DNA of 64,000 bases from positions 3,720,001-3,784,000 of the forward strand of contig OX424561.1 of assembly GCA_949152475.1 (NCBI GenBank), read 5' to 3'. Position 1 is the stretch's first letter; each line of letters starts with the position of its first letter. Shown here one piece after another: positions 9,760 through 23,100 of the stretch. The notes beneath the pieces are model-generated. The model had not been told where the DNA came from, searched no databases, and was given only the letters and a program-made list of their open reading frames with translations. Both the position numbers and the translations under genes were made by a program. Source of the stretch: Terebella lapidaria (taxonomy: Eukaryota; Annelida; Polychaeta; Terebellida; Terebellidae).

Positions 9760-11895
9760 GTGATGGCATCGGCTCGAGGTAAGCCGCCCGACCAGACAGA
9801 TGAAGAGGTCACGTTCAACCCGAACCCGACCTTCCGACCTTCCGGCCCTCGCTCAGTTGCCATGAGCGACACAGTACCGTTGTCACAGGAGCAACAACCG
9901 ACCGGCCTTTTCGACTCCGTTGGCGACCATTCGACCCTGAGATCGGCTTCGCCGCCTGTCGACCTGATTGAGGAGTACCTCGGTGAAGACCCGCTAGCGC
10001 CCCTGCACACGGTTAGTGACATTATAAGTGCGCATGCAAGGGCGTATTCGGCCACGCCGGCTAGAGCAGCCTGGAAAAGTGACTTTATCGGCAGAGACTA
10101 TACACGCTCACGTCAAAGAGCAAATGTGTATGATGGTGTCGACCCAGAAACCCCTACGGTGAATGTTCGGCCTGTAACCATAGAAACGTCCATGGTTACG
10201 CACCCGCCAAGTGACTCTCGGATACGGCAGTGGGTTTGTGACACTGACAATGTTACAGAACTGGTACCGCCGAGCGCATATTCGGCATCCCGACCTCAGA
10301 TACAATCGATATCGGCAAGACGGTACGACCCTGCGTCAGAGATGTACTCGCGCATACCGACCGAGCCAACGGTCGTAGAGTACGTTCGACCCAGCCAGGC
10401 GAGATCGACCCCGAGGAGTGTTCCGGCGTCAGCTGCTGCCCCGACCGCGACATATCCGCGACGGCGACAACTCAGCGACGCGGTAACGGAATTCCGCGAC
10501 CACACGCGACCAGCGCGACTGCGGCAACCACCGTCGACATCAAGTCGCCGACCTCACGACTCCGACATGCCGGCCTCCGACTCGCGCCCCCTCACGCCGA
10601 CCGCTTCCCGACCATCGCCGACCGACGGAGAACAGCCGCGCTTCGCTCCGCCGCAAGACCCAGTTGTGTCTGCTCCGGCAGAAAGTGTTGTGCCCATGAT
10701 CGGACCTCCGATCTCTCAACCAGTCGGCTACACCACTGGATACGGTGTACCGCCAGTCGGGTACTATCACCCCCACGTCGGCTACGTGAATCCACCAACT
10801 GGATATGGTGGTGTTCCGACAGATATCGGCTATCATGGTGCGCAAAGTGGAGTAGCGTACCATGGTGTGGCCCCGAACGGATCGGTATACCGATGTCCAC
10901 CACCGGCCATCTTTCCACCCTCCACCGGAGTGCCGTGGGTGACGCCACCGTATGGTCAACCGGACCCAGCCATGCAAGCACCACACGTCTCTGGCTACGC
11001 TCCGGCACCACCCGCCGCTTCGCTCGCCGTCTCCGCGACGACCGCGCCGGTCGCCCCAGCGAGTGCGACTCCGCCAGTTCCGACCACCCCAACTCCAGCT
11101 GTTCCGGCCATCGTGACTTCAGCGGATCCGGCTACGACCACGCCGACTGTGGTGAGTGTTGATACGCCCACGCCTCAGAGACTCACGTCTGAGCCCCAAA
11201 CGTTGGCTACGGCTAAAACGGCTCAATGGCGTGCGATCTTCAAGGGGGGCAATCTCACCCAATACATCCGGAGTTTCGAACAATTTACTGCGGCCTTCAC
11301 CTATTCCGACCTGAATAAAACAACGACCTTCCGGAGTACGCTGCGCGGCCGCGCCGAAGCGTTAGCTCTGAACATTCCGGTCGAAACTCCTTGGGAGGAG
11401 TTCCGTTGTCAGCTCTTGGAGGGCTGGGAACCTGCACCCCGTCGGCAGTCCAAAAGGGACGATTTACCGTTTCTAAAAAGAGAACGGAAAGAGAAGGCGG
11501 AACACTACTTGGAACGGCTTCAAGCTCTGGCTGAGCAAGTGTTTGATGATGTCACGCCAGAGTCCCGGCAACGAACAGTAATATCTCAGTTCGTCAACGG
11601 CCAACCCGACCTTATTGCCGACAAACTGTGCGTGTTCACTTTCTACAGTTATAGTGAAGCGCTGACGGCCGTCCTCAAGGCTGAAAGTCGCCAGCAATGG
11701 ACAAACAGGGATCGTCATGGGGGCACACGACGTGCCGACAACTCCGTGAACGGATACACGGACGATAATCGTGTCGACCAAGAACTGTCCTGTGCCATGG
11801 GGCGGATCAATCAGGGAGAAGCACCAACCCCTGAACAAGTTGCGGCTTATTGCGACCCCCCGACGGTGACAACGGCCCAGTCGTTAAACCAGTAG
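9760..11895 (+). CDS. Gag-like polyprotein of the LTR element
   Basis: A 711-residue frame from ATG 9760. The first about 480 residues are low-complexity, rich in Pro, Ser, Thr and Tyr with repeated GY-containing phrases. Residues about 485-650 resemble the Ty3/gypsy retrotransposon gag (capsid) domain: WRAIFKGGNLTQYIRSFEQF, TFRSTLRGRAEALAL, KEKAEHYLERLQALAEQVF, and SQFVNGQPDLIADKL. No CCHC zinc knuckle is seen in this frame. The long Pro-rich N-terminal extension is unusual for gypsy gags. It is treated as part of a fossil or mobile element, not a host gene. Confidence 0.75.
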   Translation: MMASARGKPPDQTDEEVTFNPNPTFRPSGPRSVAMSDTVPLSQEQQPTGLFDSVGDHSTLRSASPPVDLIEEYLGEDPLAPLHTVSDIISAHARAYSATPARAAWKSDFIGRDYTRSRQRANVYDGVDPETPTVNVRPVTIETSMVTHPPSDSRIRQWVCDTDNVTELVPPSAYSASRPQIQSISARRYDPASEMYSRIPTEPTVVEYVRPSQARSTPRSVPASAAAPTATYPRRRQLSDAVTEFRDHTRPARLRQPPSTSSRRPHDSDMPASDSRPLTPTASRPSPTDGEQPRFAPPQDPVVSAPAESVVPMIGPPISQPVGYTTGYGVPPVGYYHPHVGYVNPPTGYGGVPTDIGYHGAQSGVAYHGVAPNGSVYRCPPPAIFPPSTGVPWVTPPYGQPDPAMQAPHVSGYAPAPPAASLAVSATTAPVAPASATPPVPTTPTPAVPAIVTSADPATTTPTVVSVDTPTPQRLTSEPQTLATAKTAQWRAIFKGGNLTQYIRSFEQFTAAFTYSDLNKTTTFRSTLRGRAEALALNIPVETPWEEFRCQLLEGWEPAPRRQSKRDDLPFLKRERKEKAEHYLERLQALAEQVFDDVTPESRQRTVISQFVNGQPDLIADKLCVFTFYSYSEALTAVLKAESRQQWTNRDRHGGTRRADNSVNGYTDDNRVDQELSCAMGRINQGEAPTPEQVAAYCDPPTVTTAQSLNQ

Positions 11896-12437
11896 TGGGA
11901 GGTGCTGCGGAGCAAGGACCTTCCGGGCAACAGAACAGTGTTACATGCTCCACACCTGCGGTTGTCGTAACTGCTAAACCGACAGTGCCAATAGTTACGA
12001 CTCCACAGTCGGCCCAGCCCGCACCTCAGCTCCTTGAAGGGGTGTGTGCTAAATGTCAAGCTCCGACCTCAAAGCCGGCTATCCCTCATGAAGGGGTGTC
12101 ACCTTCGGCCGACCCCCTGGGGCTCCTCAAGGAGTTCTATTACCCCTGGGAGGTCACAGTGCAAGATCGGCATACAGATACAGACCAAACAGCTGAGTCT
12201 GACTCGTCAGCGGCCCAAGATCGTAAATCGCGATCACCAACTTCATCCGGCTCAAGTCGTCATCGGCAACGGAAAAGATCACGCAGATCAAGTTCCGACA
12301 CACCAAAACCGGCACGCAAGACACGCAGGCAAAAGCCTGTGATATCATCCGACCCCGAGACAAGCGAGGCTACGCCCCCGCCTGCACGACCAAGTCGACC
12401 CAAACGCAACGCACGCAGACCGGCCCGCTACAGATAA
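11850..12437 (+). other. Second, basic open frame of the LTR element
   Basis: A 195-residue frame overlaps the gag end in another frame. Frame-shifted gag/pol overlaps are usual in this family. It contains CAKCQAP, a strongly basic Arg/Ser/Lys segment, and ends RRPARYR, resembling the C-terminal tails of gypsy polyproteins. It may be the leftover end of a deleted pol region. No enzymatic motif is present. Confidence 0.5.
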
Positions 12438-14568
12438 CCCCGGCCTTGTTATCTGATTGATGCTATTGATGATGAATTATGCATGTCTAATGGACTATGA
12501 TATCATGTCTTTCCCATAATAATATAATATATTACAATAACAATATATATATGCATTTAATATGTACAAGATGTCAGTGAGGCGAATTCGATATATATAC
12601 ACTTGATATGGTTTCATAATTACGATGCTGGTGAAAAATTGATTGCATTATGATATGTGTTTCGACCCCGTATAACGTATGCTATTGTTCCGCGTGTGTT
12701 ACGCACTAACTAAGATTATCATGTCAGATTCTATCCATGTGTCAGCCGAAGAGGATAATAATTCATGTCACGCCGTGAGTAAGGCCACTTAGTTGTCGAA
12801 GAGGTGGTAGTGTGATTCGTTCCGGGGTATGCGTCGACCGAGCCTCTACCCACTCCATGTAGTATTCGGAGGAACGGCCCAGTGGTACGGGAACCAGTCA
12901 CTAAATAGCTATCATACCAAGATGCGGCCTGTCATCAAATTCATCACCCAAAGATATTCAAAGCGCCACGGTGTGACCGACCCTGATCATTGCAATTTCG
13001 ACCCCGACAATATTAGCGGCCCCGTTGTCTTGTGAACTGGCTGAAAATGAATGGAACGAAGTCCGCCCCTGTGAGTGATTGACATTAATGTCTCAGCCTT
13101 TAATAACTGTGTGTCGTCTGTGAAACAGCAATTCGGCCGTTAGTTTATTGTGCGCTAACTCTGAGAGAAAAGGAACGATCAAAGAATCAGTTCACAAGGT
13201 TCGCACGAGCGCAGATAAACATTTAAGCTGTTTACAACACCCACATGAAATCTCCCCTGATAAAGACAATAGTGAGTCGTCGGGCAAAAAGAGCCCAGTA
13301 ATTTAAACAGTCGACTAGTACAAAGTGACAATGTATAGGAACGTGTAATCCAGGGGACGGCAGATGGACATTCGGAAAAATGGACAGTGTGAGGACCCCC
13401 CTACTGTCGTAATGGACTGACCCGGATAGGTCAGAGAGAGATCGTACTAGCGTTTCCCTGACGACGGCCCGCCTTGTTGCAGATACACTTGGAACAATGG
13501 GATACAGCGTAAAGACGTTTTTGTATATCGGCAGAGAGCGCCCCCCGGCCCGATTCGTGGAATTGGGATACAGATAAGTATCTCAGTGTACGGCAGTGGA
13601 AATTAATGACAAGTAGGTCATTTGCGCCTGAACTTCTGAAGCAGCAGGAGCTCGATTAATACGGAGGAAAACTTTGTACTGATTCGGAACATTTATCGGA
13701 TAATTACGTGGCATTTAATGACATTGAACTGATAAAGTTTGTGAGAAGTTGTCGGATATTTGGGATAGAAATTACAGTCGGCCCCGCTTTCGGCACCCAC
13801 AGTGACGGCCGCGACGCAGAGCGACCCAGGTATAACCATTCCGGGCGACCTGCTCGCCACTATTGTGTCAATCTTGCCCCGTCTGCCACCAGAGGAGCAA
13901 CAACAACTGATGCGGCAGGCGTCACCGGCACCACCACCACCTCCTGCCAGTAAGCGTGGCCAGAAGGAGTGAACGTTTCGGCCCAGTGGTGACAAACGGA
14001 CAATTGCCGGCCTCGGTTGTGTCGGCCCCTGGAAATCCTGGTCACGCAGGACTAGTGATGTATCGGCCTTTCATTGTGTCGGCCTGATGACAGAAAGTGA
14101 CTCGGAGAAATCCTGGTCACGATGATCATCCTGGTTATGTCGGCTTATTGTTATGTCGGCCAAAATTTGTAAATGGTTATCCTAGTCACGGTATTTTATT
14201 CATGTAATTTAGTTAAGGTTAATCCAGACAATTCTTTTTCAGTTTATAGACTCTAAATTAGTTTCCGTTTCACTTTGAAACGTCGAGGAGTTTTGTTCAT
14301 ACATTCCATTCATATCTCATCATTCGTTGTCGTGCATGTATGTGTAAATGTATCATCGTAGCGACTATTGACGGACTGACTGATGACGTTTATTTTGACG
14401 GTTAGAATTTTTATTGTATGAAGTGCTTTACCATTGTCGCGCGGCGTGTGTGTGTGAGTGTTGGGGTTTGACCTTGTAGGACTTTTTAGCTTTTTATTGT
14501 TAGTTTTTGGCGACGGTAGGGACCGGGTAGGGTAATTCCGAGGGCGTAGAATTAATGAAGGGGTGTAA
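12438..14568. other. Non-coding interior of the LTR element
   Basis: About 2.1 kb between the last open frame and the right LTR with no substantial frame. TCGGCC-rich phrases recur (for example 13980-14160). A polypurine stretch near 14557-14564 abuts the LTR. Confidence 0.6.
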
Positions 14569-15358
14569 TGTAGTAATTTTAGCGACTGTAACCCCCGTCC
14601 CTCCCGCGCATACATAGTCCACAACAAACATTCATTCTACATGACTTACATACAGGACAGGTACAGACTATACGATCACAAGCATAAACTCCATGTAGTC
14701 ATGGTTACATACACAGGTCAATCCACATGCACTTGCGGCCCCATTCATTCGGTACATCGACCCAGTTAGTTTCGGCCTTGACCTTCACAAGCACCAACTT
14801 CTAAACATAGAACATGACACACCCACCGCTCACATCACGTGCACAGATATAAGCATAACAAGTCTCGGTCACGCGCCGGGGAAACCCACTTTCCCGGTGA
14901 GATCAGCACACATCAGCACATACATGACCAATCACAACACCGCATGCATTTGGCGGGAAAGTCTACACCACATGTTGCCGGCCCCGCAGTTTTTTCTGAG
15001 AGTTGAGTAGAAGCGGTCACAGAGAATGGACGTGTTGTGACAGAGTTGAGTAAATGGCCGCCACGAGCACAGACGTGTTGAGGTATTGTTAAGAAGTTTG
15101 GCCGTGCTCGTATGGAATACTTGGAATAATTGTGGACTATTTATACGTGAATTGTGATAAAGAAGGACCATAGTTTTCGGCTATCTTATTGACGGGGGAT
15201 CAGCGGACGTAGGTGTATTTGCGGCCTTGATGTGACTGTCTGGATCATTGGACATTGTCGCCCAAATAAATTATTGAACTGAACTGCCGGCCTTGTGATT
15301 TGCACAGCGATCGCAGACATTTCGGCCTAATATCGGCCATAGAACGATATTTATCACA
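14569..15358 (+). repeat. 3' LTR
   Basis: Near-identical to the 5' LTR, ends TTTATCACA and is followed by the TTAA target duplication. Confidence 0.9.
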
Positions 15359-16934
15359 TTAACATTTGTTTCAATAAGTTTCCTGACTATATTGCATATC
15401 TGCTGTATTACTGGACTGAGAAAAAAATTCTTTAAAAATTTAATGGCAGGGTCATCAAATTGGAATATTTCACAGAACGCACAACAAAAAGTTACTACAA
15501 CAGGGCTAAATATGTTCTAGAGAATCATATCTTTCATTTACGACCTGTTTCAGCTTTGTGTACAGCTGGTTGATTAAATTAAAAAATTTGGGGACTGTGC
15601 CACTGGCCTAATAGGACAGTGACTGGGTTCTCAATTTTTGGCAAATCGAATAGCAGTGGTTGCCATAACAACCGAAAAAGTGACTTTTGATAGTTTTGAG
15701 ATTCAAGACTTTTATGAAGCCAGGTTTCATTCTTTTTAAACCGTTTTCATTCAGGAATTGTGCCTCGATCATAGGAACAATATTGTGAAATTTTACCGCT
15801 CATTATTGAACCACAAGGTCAACGTCACAGAAAAGATCAAAATCGAAAAATTGCAATAAATCTGCTCATATTCATGATTAATTTTCGCAATTAAATTTGT
15901 ATTTTTCCATGATCAATTCCCCATCATTTTCTGTGTGATCGATGGTCGTTTTGCATAAGGCTGAAAATGTAAGGGTCATCAGCTGAAATCACCGATTCGA
16001 TGATATTACAAGTGATAGTAATTCCATAACCACTGATGACAATCAATAGAATATTGAACTGAACATGAAGTAAGCAGTAGGCCTATACATCTGAGAAAGC
16101 TCTGGAAGTTTGGGAGGTCAATATCAAGAACTCAGGTCGTGGTCGAGAATGTGGTCAAAATAGGAAAATCGTGAGAACTCTATTATTTTTATTATTTTCC
16201 CAGATTAAAAAAAAAAAATTCTATGGCCAATTCCCCACCACTTGAAGTATGATAAAAGGTGGTACCAGTACGACCAATATCTCCGATTAGCGCCAGGTAT
16301 AAAATGCAAGGGTCATCATCGGCTTTCATTTTAGTAACTAAATCTGAAGGGGCGAGGGTCTGCAATCTGATTGTCTAGTTTATTATGTTTTTATAAATGA
16401 TTTCTTTGGCAATCTGGACGTTGACTCTAAAATAAACGAATAATAATACCAAAAAAAATGTTCAGAATTGTAAATATTTTTGCCTCAGGCCTAATCACCG
16501 CTTTTCGATTTGACAGCATTCCATCCAGATTTTCAGTTGTTAGAGAGGCTTTCAGTGTGTTTGTTTAAAATTGTTCTATTTGTATTGGTGTTTTAATGGA
16601 GTAAAAGTTGAAACATAATTCATACCCTTACTGTTCCTCACTTAATGCAAATACGAGCCCTCAGTTCCCCAGCCATCAGTTTGTTAATGTAATATTTATT
16701 TTGTATGGATATTACGACTTTAATATTAAGATACTATATGACTACATAATTTATTGAGACCCTAATGAGTTAAGAAACGCTCTTTCATTCGTTTGTGGGT
16801 GTCCAGATTTGGAGTTTCGAGATCACATTTGAACTGAAATTTCAAATGTCAACTTTTCATTTTGTAGCAAAATTTGTGGGAACGGATCCAGGTATATTGG
16901 AAGGAGGGGTGTAAGGAGATAAGTATAGTTACTT

Positions 16935-16991
<57 letters not shown>

Positions 16992-17194
16992 AGGGAAGAA
17001 AGAAGAAACTCAAGATCGGGCATTTTACGTTGGCCTCGATCTCTATTTTGTGGTGGTGCCAATGTGAATGTCGTAAGTCGAAGACGGCTTGGGGCGTTTG
17101 CCTTTCCATAAATGAAAATTTGGCGTGTGGAAAAAAATTACACAAAGCAGTACGAAAGAGAATTTAATTGAACGAGATGTGTTAGATTGTTGTT
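15359..17194. other. Intergenic DNA and probable YLPM1 5' region
   Basis: AT-rich with no recognised gene. A pure GA dinucleotide run occupies about 16937-16987, some 200 bp upstream of the YLPM1 start chosen here. GA runs can act as GAGA-type promoter DNA, but this is inference. Confidence 0.4.
16937..16987 (+). repeat. GA dinucleotide microsatellite
   Basis: About 25 uninterrupted GA repeats, the only long GA run in the window, lying just upstream of the first YLPM1 exon. Confidence 0.9.
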
Positions 17195-20100
17195 ATGTTT
17201 GACCCGGAGCCCCCGCCCGTACCCCCCGAAGAAGAGGCGCCGCCGCCCCCCCCGCCAGATGTGAATCCTGCTCCCCCAGTCGACCCCCCGGGCCCGGGTG
17301 ATGCCAAACCTCCTCTCCCGACAGAACCCCCGCCTCAGGAGGAAAAAGTTTGTACCCAGTCAAATTGAATTACGGCTGTAAATGTATTACTAATTGGGAG
17401 GGCTTCAACAAGTACTCGGTTACCTGGTGTGTGTGTGTGTTTTTTTTTCTCCTGACCCGGCCTAGATTTACTGCGCATAAATCATATACCCACGTTACCC
17501 ATAGGTCCGATGCGCATGTTAGTTGCGCAAACAAACTTGTGTCTCGTGCACGCAGATGTAATTAACTCGATTGCGCATGCGCAGGTCACACAAACGAGGA
17601 AACACACATTCGTTGGTGTGGTTTAAATCAGTTGCAACGCTTGTAAAACTTGACTGCGCATGTGCAACCCAGTAAAGGCGATTCAAGAGAATGTTTCATC
17701 GTTATAGATTAAAGTGGTCATTTGACATTGACTTGTGTAACATGATGAGCTCAGCTTTATTGTGTACATGCAGATTTTGGTTGTGTTATAACATGTTGAT
17801 CAAAAATGGGATACCGTACGTATGTGTTCCGTGTGTGCTCCTGAAGTTAAACTGGACAGATCAAACAACATGATGTTTCTTGTTTTATTTATTGATAAAA
17901 AAAGTCCTTGCAATTTTATTGTGACAGTAGTATTTGATAGCAAAACACAATGAAATATCATAGAGAATACTTGAGGTTTTCTACCAAATAATAGCAAAGT
18001 ACGCAGCCTGTGTTCTTAGCCAAAATGCCTCAGTTACTGGTGTTACTGCTCCTGAAGGCGAATACTTCGTAGTGAATTTCTCCTAGTTAATGGATTGGAA
18101 GGTGCTTGTCAGAGTCAGCATGGTACATTTCACTTGTGTGGTGTATAACTGTATATTCTGTTTCTGTATTTTTTGTTTGACTAGGAGCTGAGGCCGAAAG
18201 ATGAAGGGGAGCAGCAAAAACTGACAGAGCTGCAAAAACAAGCAGCAGAGTGGCAGAAACAGAAGGAATGGCAGGAATACCAAGACAGATATAATCGCTT
18301 TCAGGAGAGCGTCGGATGGGTCTCCCCACGTAAGACTGACTTAGTGATAAATGGTATCATGAGACCAGACAATCATTTCTGGGTGGGGATCTGTTTTAAA
18401 GATGATATGATTGAGAATTTGTTGGTGTACTGACTTCTATTCACGAGATTGATGTTGCTTTGATTATGCATGAATATATCTCTTATACTAGTATGTACAA
18501 ACTCATAAAATGCATTTAGTGTTTTCACACAAATTCAATCATGTAATGACAATAGTATTCAGAATATGAGAAAACATAAAGCATCCCCCCAAGAACGGAA
18601 CCAAAAATTGTAATATAAATAAGAGGCCCCACTCTCTATGTATCCCTATGTGACAAGCACAAACAATAGAAAATTCGCCGGTGGAGGACTGTCATATAAT
18701 AGGAACTTCGCCGGTGAGCGAGCTGTCCCCTAGCATTGAAGTCACCCTGAGTTTCTCGACTTAGAATTGCTCAATCATGCATTTTTGTGGGAGTGTTGCC
18801 TGTTATTGATGTTACACTCTTTGACGGAACCCTCAACAATATACCTTGTTGCCATCAAGTATAAATCAGTCCGTGTAGACTAGTGTATTTATCCGTGATG
18901 GATTTATTTTGACGATTTTGTGATAATGCTGGAACACAATTTGTGCATTGTGTTTGGGTTTTTTTTTCAGCTGAAGCTGTGGTTGTTGTCCTGAAGCAGG
19001 AGTCGGATTTTGATGCTCAGTACAAACAGTGGAAACAGCAATACAATGACTGGAAAGAACAAAATAAAAGTAAGTGTTCTAGTTTCAGTGAACAAACAAA
19101 ATTCCTAATTTGTACTGTTACTTCAGCATGTTCAGTACTGCATTCTGCTGTTACTCAGTTTTGCATTCTGCTGTTACTTCAGTATTGCATTCTTCTTCGT
19201 ATTTAATGAATATTTATTACAAGTTATATATTGAAATAATTGTGTGAAAAAGACATTTTTTGTTGGTGTTTGAATGTAATCTGATTACCTGAAGTGCTTG
19301 TAAGTAACATTTGAGGTAACAAATTTTTCTCTTGGACTTTATAGATCATCCCAATCAGGAACAATATCATGAATATGAGAAGACATGGAAGCAATATGAA
19401 GTTCAGATGGAACAAAAACTGCGAGACATAGAAGATCGCAAATTGATGGCCTTCGATCTGCAGAAAAAGCACATGGAAGAAAAAAAGATTGGAATCTATG
19501 GATCCAAGCAGGGAAATGACATGAGACCCTCTGGAATGGGAAATATGGGTATGCGAGGTCCACCACCTCATGGTCCTGGACCCTCGGGTGGTCAGCATTT
19601 CCGAGGTGGACCACCTGGACCGCGTGGACCACCTGGGGCTACAAGAATGCCTGGACCACCGGACATGAGGCCCAGATTTGATGGCCCTCCAGGTCGATTC
19701 AATAGACCTCCTTCGAACTTTGACAGACCTCCAGCTGGTTTCAATGGACCAGATGGGTTTGATGGTCCTCCTGAGGGGTTTAGTGGACACGGTAGATTTG
19801 ACGGACCTCCGGATGGATTTGATGGACCTCCTGGGAGATTTGATGGGCCATCGAATAGGTTCAATGGTCCACCTGGCAGATTTGATGGACCACCTGGTAG
19901 GATGGATGGACCGTCTGGTAGGATGGATGGACCACCTGGTAGGATGGATGGACCACCTGGCAGGATGGATGGACCACCTGGCAGGATGGATGGACCACCT
20001 GGAAGGATGGATGGACCTCCCAGGAGGATGGATGGACTGCCTGGCAGGATGGATGGACCACCTGGCAGGATGGATGGACCACCTGGCAGGATGGATGGAC

Positions 20101-23100
20101 CTCATGGCAGGATGGACGGACCACCTGGCAGGATGGATGGACCGCCTGGCAGGATGGATGGACCTCCTGGGAGAATGGATGGACCTCATGGAAGATTTGA
20201 TGGACCTCCTGAACATTTTGATGGGCCAAGAGAAGGTTTTGGTGGACTGCCTGGTGGTTTTGATGGAGGTCCCAATATGCATGATCAGATTGGTATGGAT
20301 GAGGATATGGCACTTGATGATCCAACTCCATTTGACAGGTTTGAGCGAATGGGACCAAGAGGCCCCAGTCCAGGCATGAGACCCAGGTTCCAAGGACCTC
20401 CAGGGGGTCGGGGGAGACCGCCAGGTCCGAGGGTTCAAGGGCCACCTGCTCCAAGTGGTCGAGCTAGTCCTCTTGGCCCCGGACCTAGGCCCCCCTCTGT
20501 GGAAAGGTCAAACTCAGACCCAGACAGAGCAACTCCTCCAGATAAAGAGCCTCTGAAATCATGGGAGACTCGACAGCTACTTCCAGGACATATTCCTTGT
20601 AAAGCTCCAGCTGATGGCAAGCTCATGTCCCTACTTGATATTCAGTTTGAAAGTCGCCCACCGAACCTCACTCAGTCGAAAGTCATCAAAGACAGCAATT
20701 CCTTTCCAGAGAATGAAGGAAATGAACCACCAATGGATGAAGGAGGACCACATGGCTTCAATGATGAAAGGTTTCCAGACGGGGAGTTTGGAATGGACAG
20801 GGATAATGGATTTCGGATGCCTCCAGGCCCTCCACATGGTCGAGGCATGGGACCTCGGGGTCGGTTCATGAGAGGTGGTACCAGAGGGCGAGGTGGTCGA
20901 GGCGGTGGCCACATCGATGGTCCTGGGCCTGACTTCTATGGAGGTGACGGTGGTATGCCTGGGCCAGAGGGGGAGATGTTCCATGGTGACATACCCCATG
21001 ATGTTGGACCACCAGAAGGTCCTATGATGCCTCCAGATGGGCCTGCAGGTCCAATGATGCCACCTGGTCCAGGAGGTCCCATGATGCCTCCAGGGCCTGG
21101 GGGACCACCCATGATGCCAGGTGGACCTCCAATGATGCAACCTGGACCACCTATGATGCCAGCTGGACCACCAATGATGCCAGCAGGACCAATGATGCCC
21201 ATGATGCCACCTGGGCCTATGATGTATCCCGCTGGTCCAGTGCCTATGGCAATGCCTGGGCCCATGATGATGCCAGGTGTGGATCCGTACATGCAAAATG
21301 CTGCTCTCTTCCCACCACCTGCAGTTTCCTCAGAGTCAAAGGGAGAGAAGAAATCCAAAGCACCAGAGCCACACATAGCCAGGGGTCCTCAGCTCAAGGA
21401 AGGTGTAAAAAAAGCAACAGATCAAATCAAAGCCAAAACAGAAAACAAGAAGCCGGAACCTGAAAAGAAAGAAACAGAGAAAGAAAATGACTCGAAGGAA
21501 CCTGAGAAAAAAGAACCAGACAATTCCAAGTTTGATGTGAAAGAATTCATTGCCCGAACTGAGCAAGCAATCAGGGAAAAGAAAGCCAAGGCTGCAGCAG
21601 AGGCAGGAAAAACCGAAGAGAAGAAAACAGAAGATGTCAGCAAGAAAGAGAAAAAAGATGATGACGTTGTCATAACATCTTATTCAATCGGGGATAAGTT
21701 TCCCAAGAAAACGGACACGAAGCCACCAGGGCCTCCGTCCGGGTCCACTCCTTCCAGCCGCGACTCTGACAGGGACCGCAGAACCGATAGGCGTGATGAT
21801 CGCCGTGATGACAGGAGGTTCGGAGATCGACGGGACCGTGAACGTGAGCGAGAACGTGAGCGAGAACGTGAGCGAGAACGTGATCGGGACAGGGACAGGG
21901 ATCGGGACAGACGAGACTTTGACAGGGATCGTTACCGTGACAACCGCTACAGGGCGGGGAGTCGGGAGCAGGACCGGTATCGATCTGTGCGCTCCTCCAG
22001 CCGAGAGAGAGACAGAGACAGGTCAGTGCTCCAGTAATCTTGACAACCAGAAAAGAGATAACAGTTCATATACCTTGAAAGGCATGCATCATTTTCTGTT
22101 GATTTGTATATTGTTGTTGCTCATGGCTTCTGATTGAGCAACTGTCTTAAAAAATCAGAACAACATGTAATATACAACCTTGAATGGCTTGGAATTTGAA
22201 CATTTGCAGGCTGGACAGATATGAACGAGGGAGGTCTGCAGAATCCACTGGGGTGTGTAAAGTGCTTCGTCATACACTGCAAATCTCTGTCATCTTCATC
22301 AAAATACAATGGTATGCAGTTTTATTTGTGTCTGCTGAGGAGTCAGAAGAGTGATTTTTTTTAACAGCGTGACCGCGATCGTGGTCGGGGGAGTGAAAAT
22401 GGAAGCAAGGCAGGCAGCCTTGTACCTTATGGCGAGGATGAAGGAATGGTCTGTGTCGCTGCTCTTAAGCCTGATAATGTATATTCTTTTACAATTAATG
22501 TGAGTCAGTGATTCAAACAAACTTTATAACTTCGGGAACTCCGTGTCACTTCTGTTTCATTTTCCTTCAGGACTATGATGGTCAGAGTGAAAGGCTGAGG
22601 TTGTCAGAACGGGTGAGTCCCGGATGTCATACATTATTGATGAGAATGCATATAGCGTAAAAATACTGCATATTGCCAAAAGGTATTTGAAATTGTTTTC
22701 TGAACTAACATGACTTTCCTCTCCAGGATTCACAAGAGTCTGGACGGCCATATGACGACCCATACAACCATCGCCAAGGTGATTACTACCTTGACCCCTC
22801 AGCAGATCGCCGGTTACCGCCGCCCATGGCCCCCCTCGGACTCCGAGATCCACTGCGTGATCCGCTACGAGACCCACTGCTCCGTGACCCACTGCTGAGA
22901 GACCCCCTACATCTCCGGGCCGATCCTTACCATGACCCACGGGCACTGTTTGATGACCCCTACAGACTGGAAAGGTATGGGGCTCATGTTGACTGGACAT
23001 TTCTGCTGATTTCTGAACTCTTCTGCTATTATTTTTGGAGTTATTTTTTTAACTATTGAATATCATGTAGTTTTCTTCTACATGATAATAATTTTAAGTT

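Larger units (their letters stand above)
8911..15358 (+). mobile_element. Gag-bearing, pol-less LTR retrotransposon (Ty3/gypsy-like)
   Basis: Two LTRs of about 790 bp (8911-9699 and 14569-15358), beginning TG and ending CA, bound a 4.9-kb interior. A 4-bp TTAA duplication flanks the whole. A primer-binding site (TGGCGCCG) starts at 9701, and a purine-rich GAAGGGG stretch precedes the right LTR. One long gag-like frame is present. No protease, reverse transcriptase or integrase was seen, so it is a non-autonomous derivative that would need enzymes from a relative. The LTRs differ at only about two positions, implying a very recent insertion. Structurally it looks whole for a gag-only element. 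Confidence 0.85.

Noticed and set aside
19224-20438. 404-codon minus-strand frame and a 233-codon plus-strand frame overlapping YLPM1 exon 4
   Set aside because: They exist because the 21-bp repeat is a multiple of three and keeps several frames open. The repetitive peptides have no independent support.
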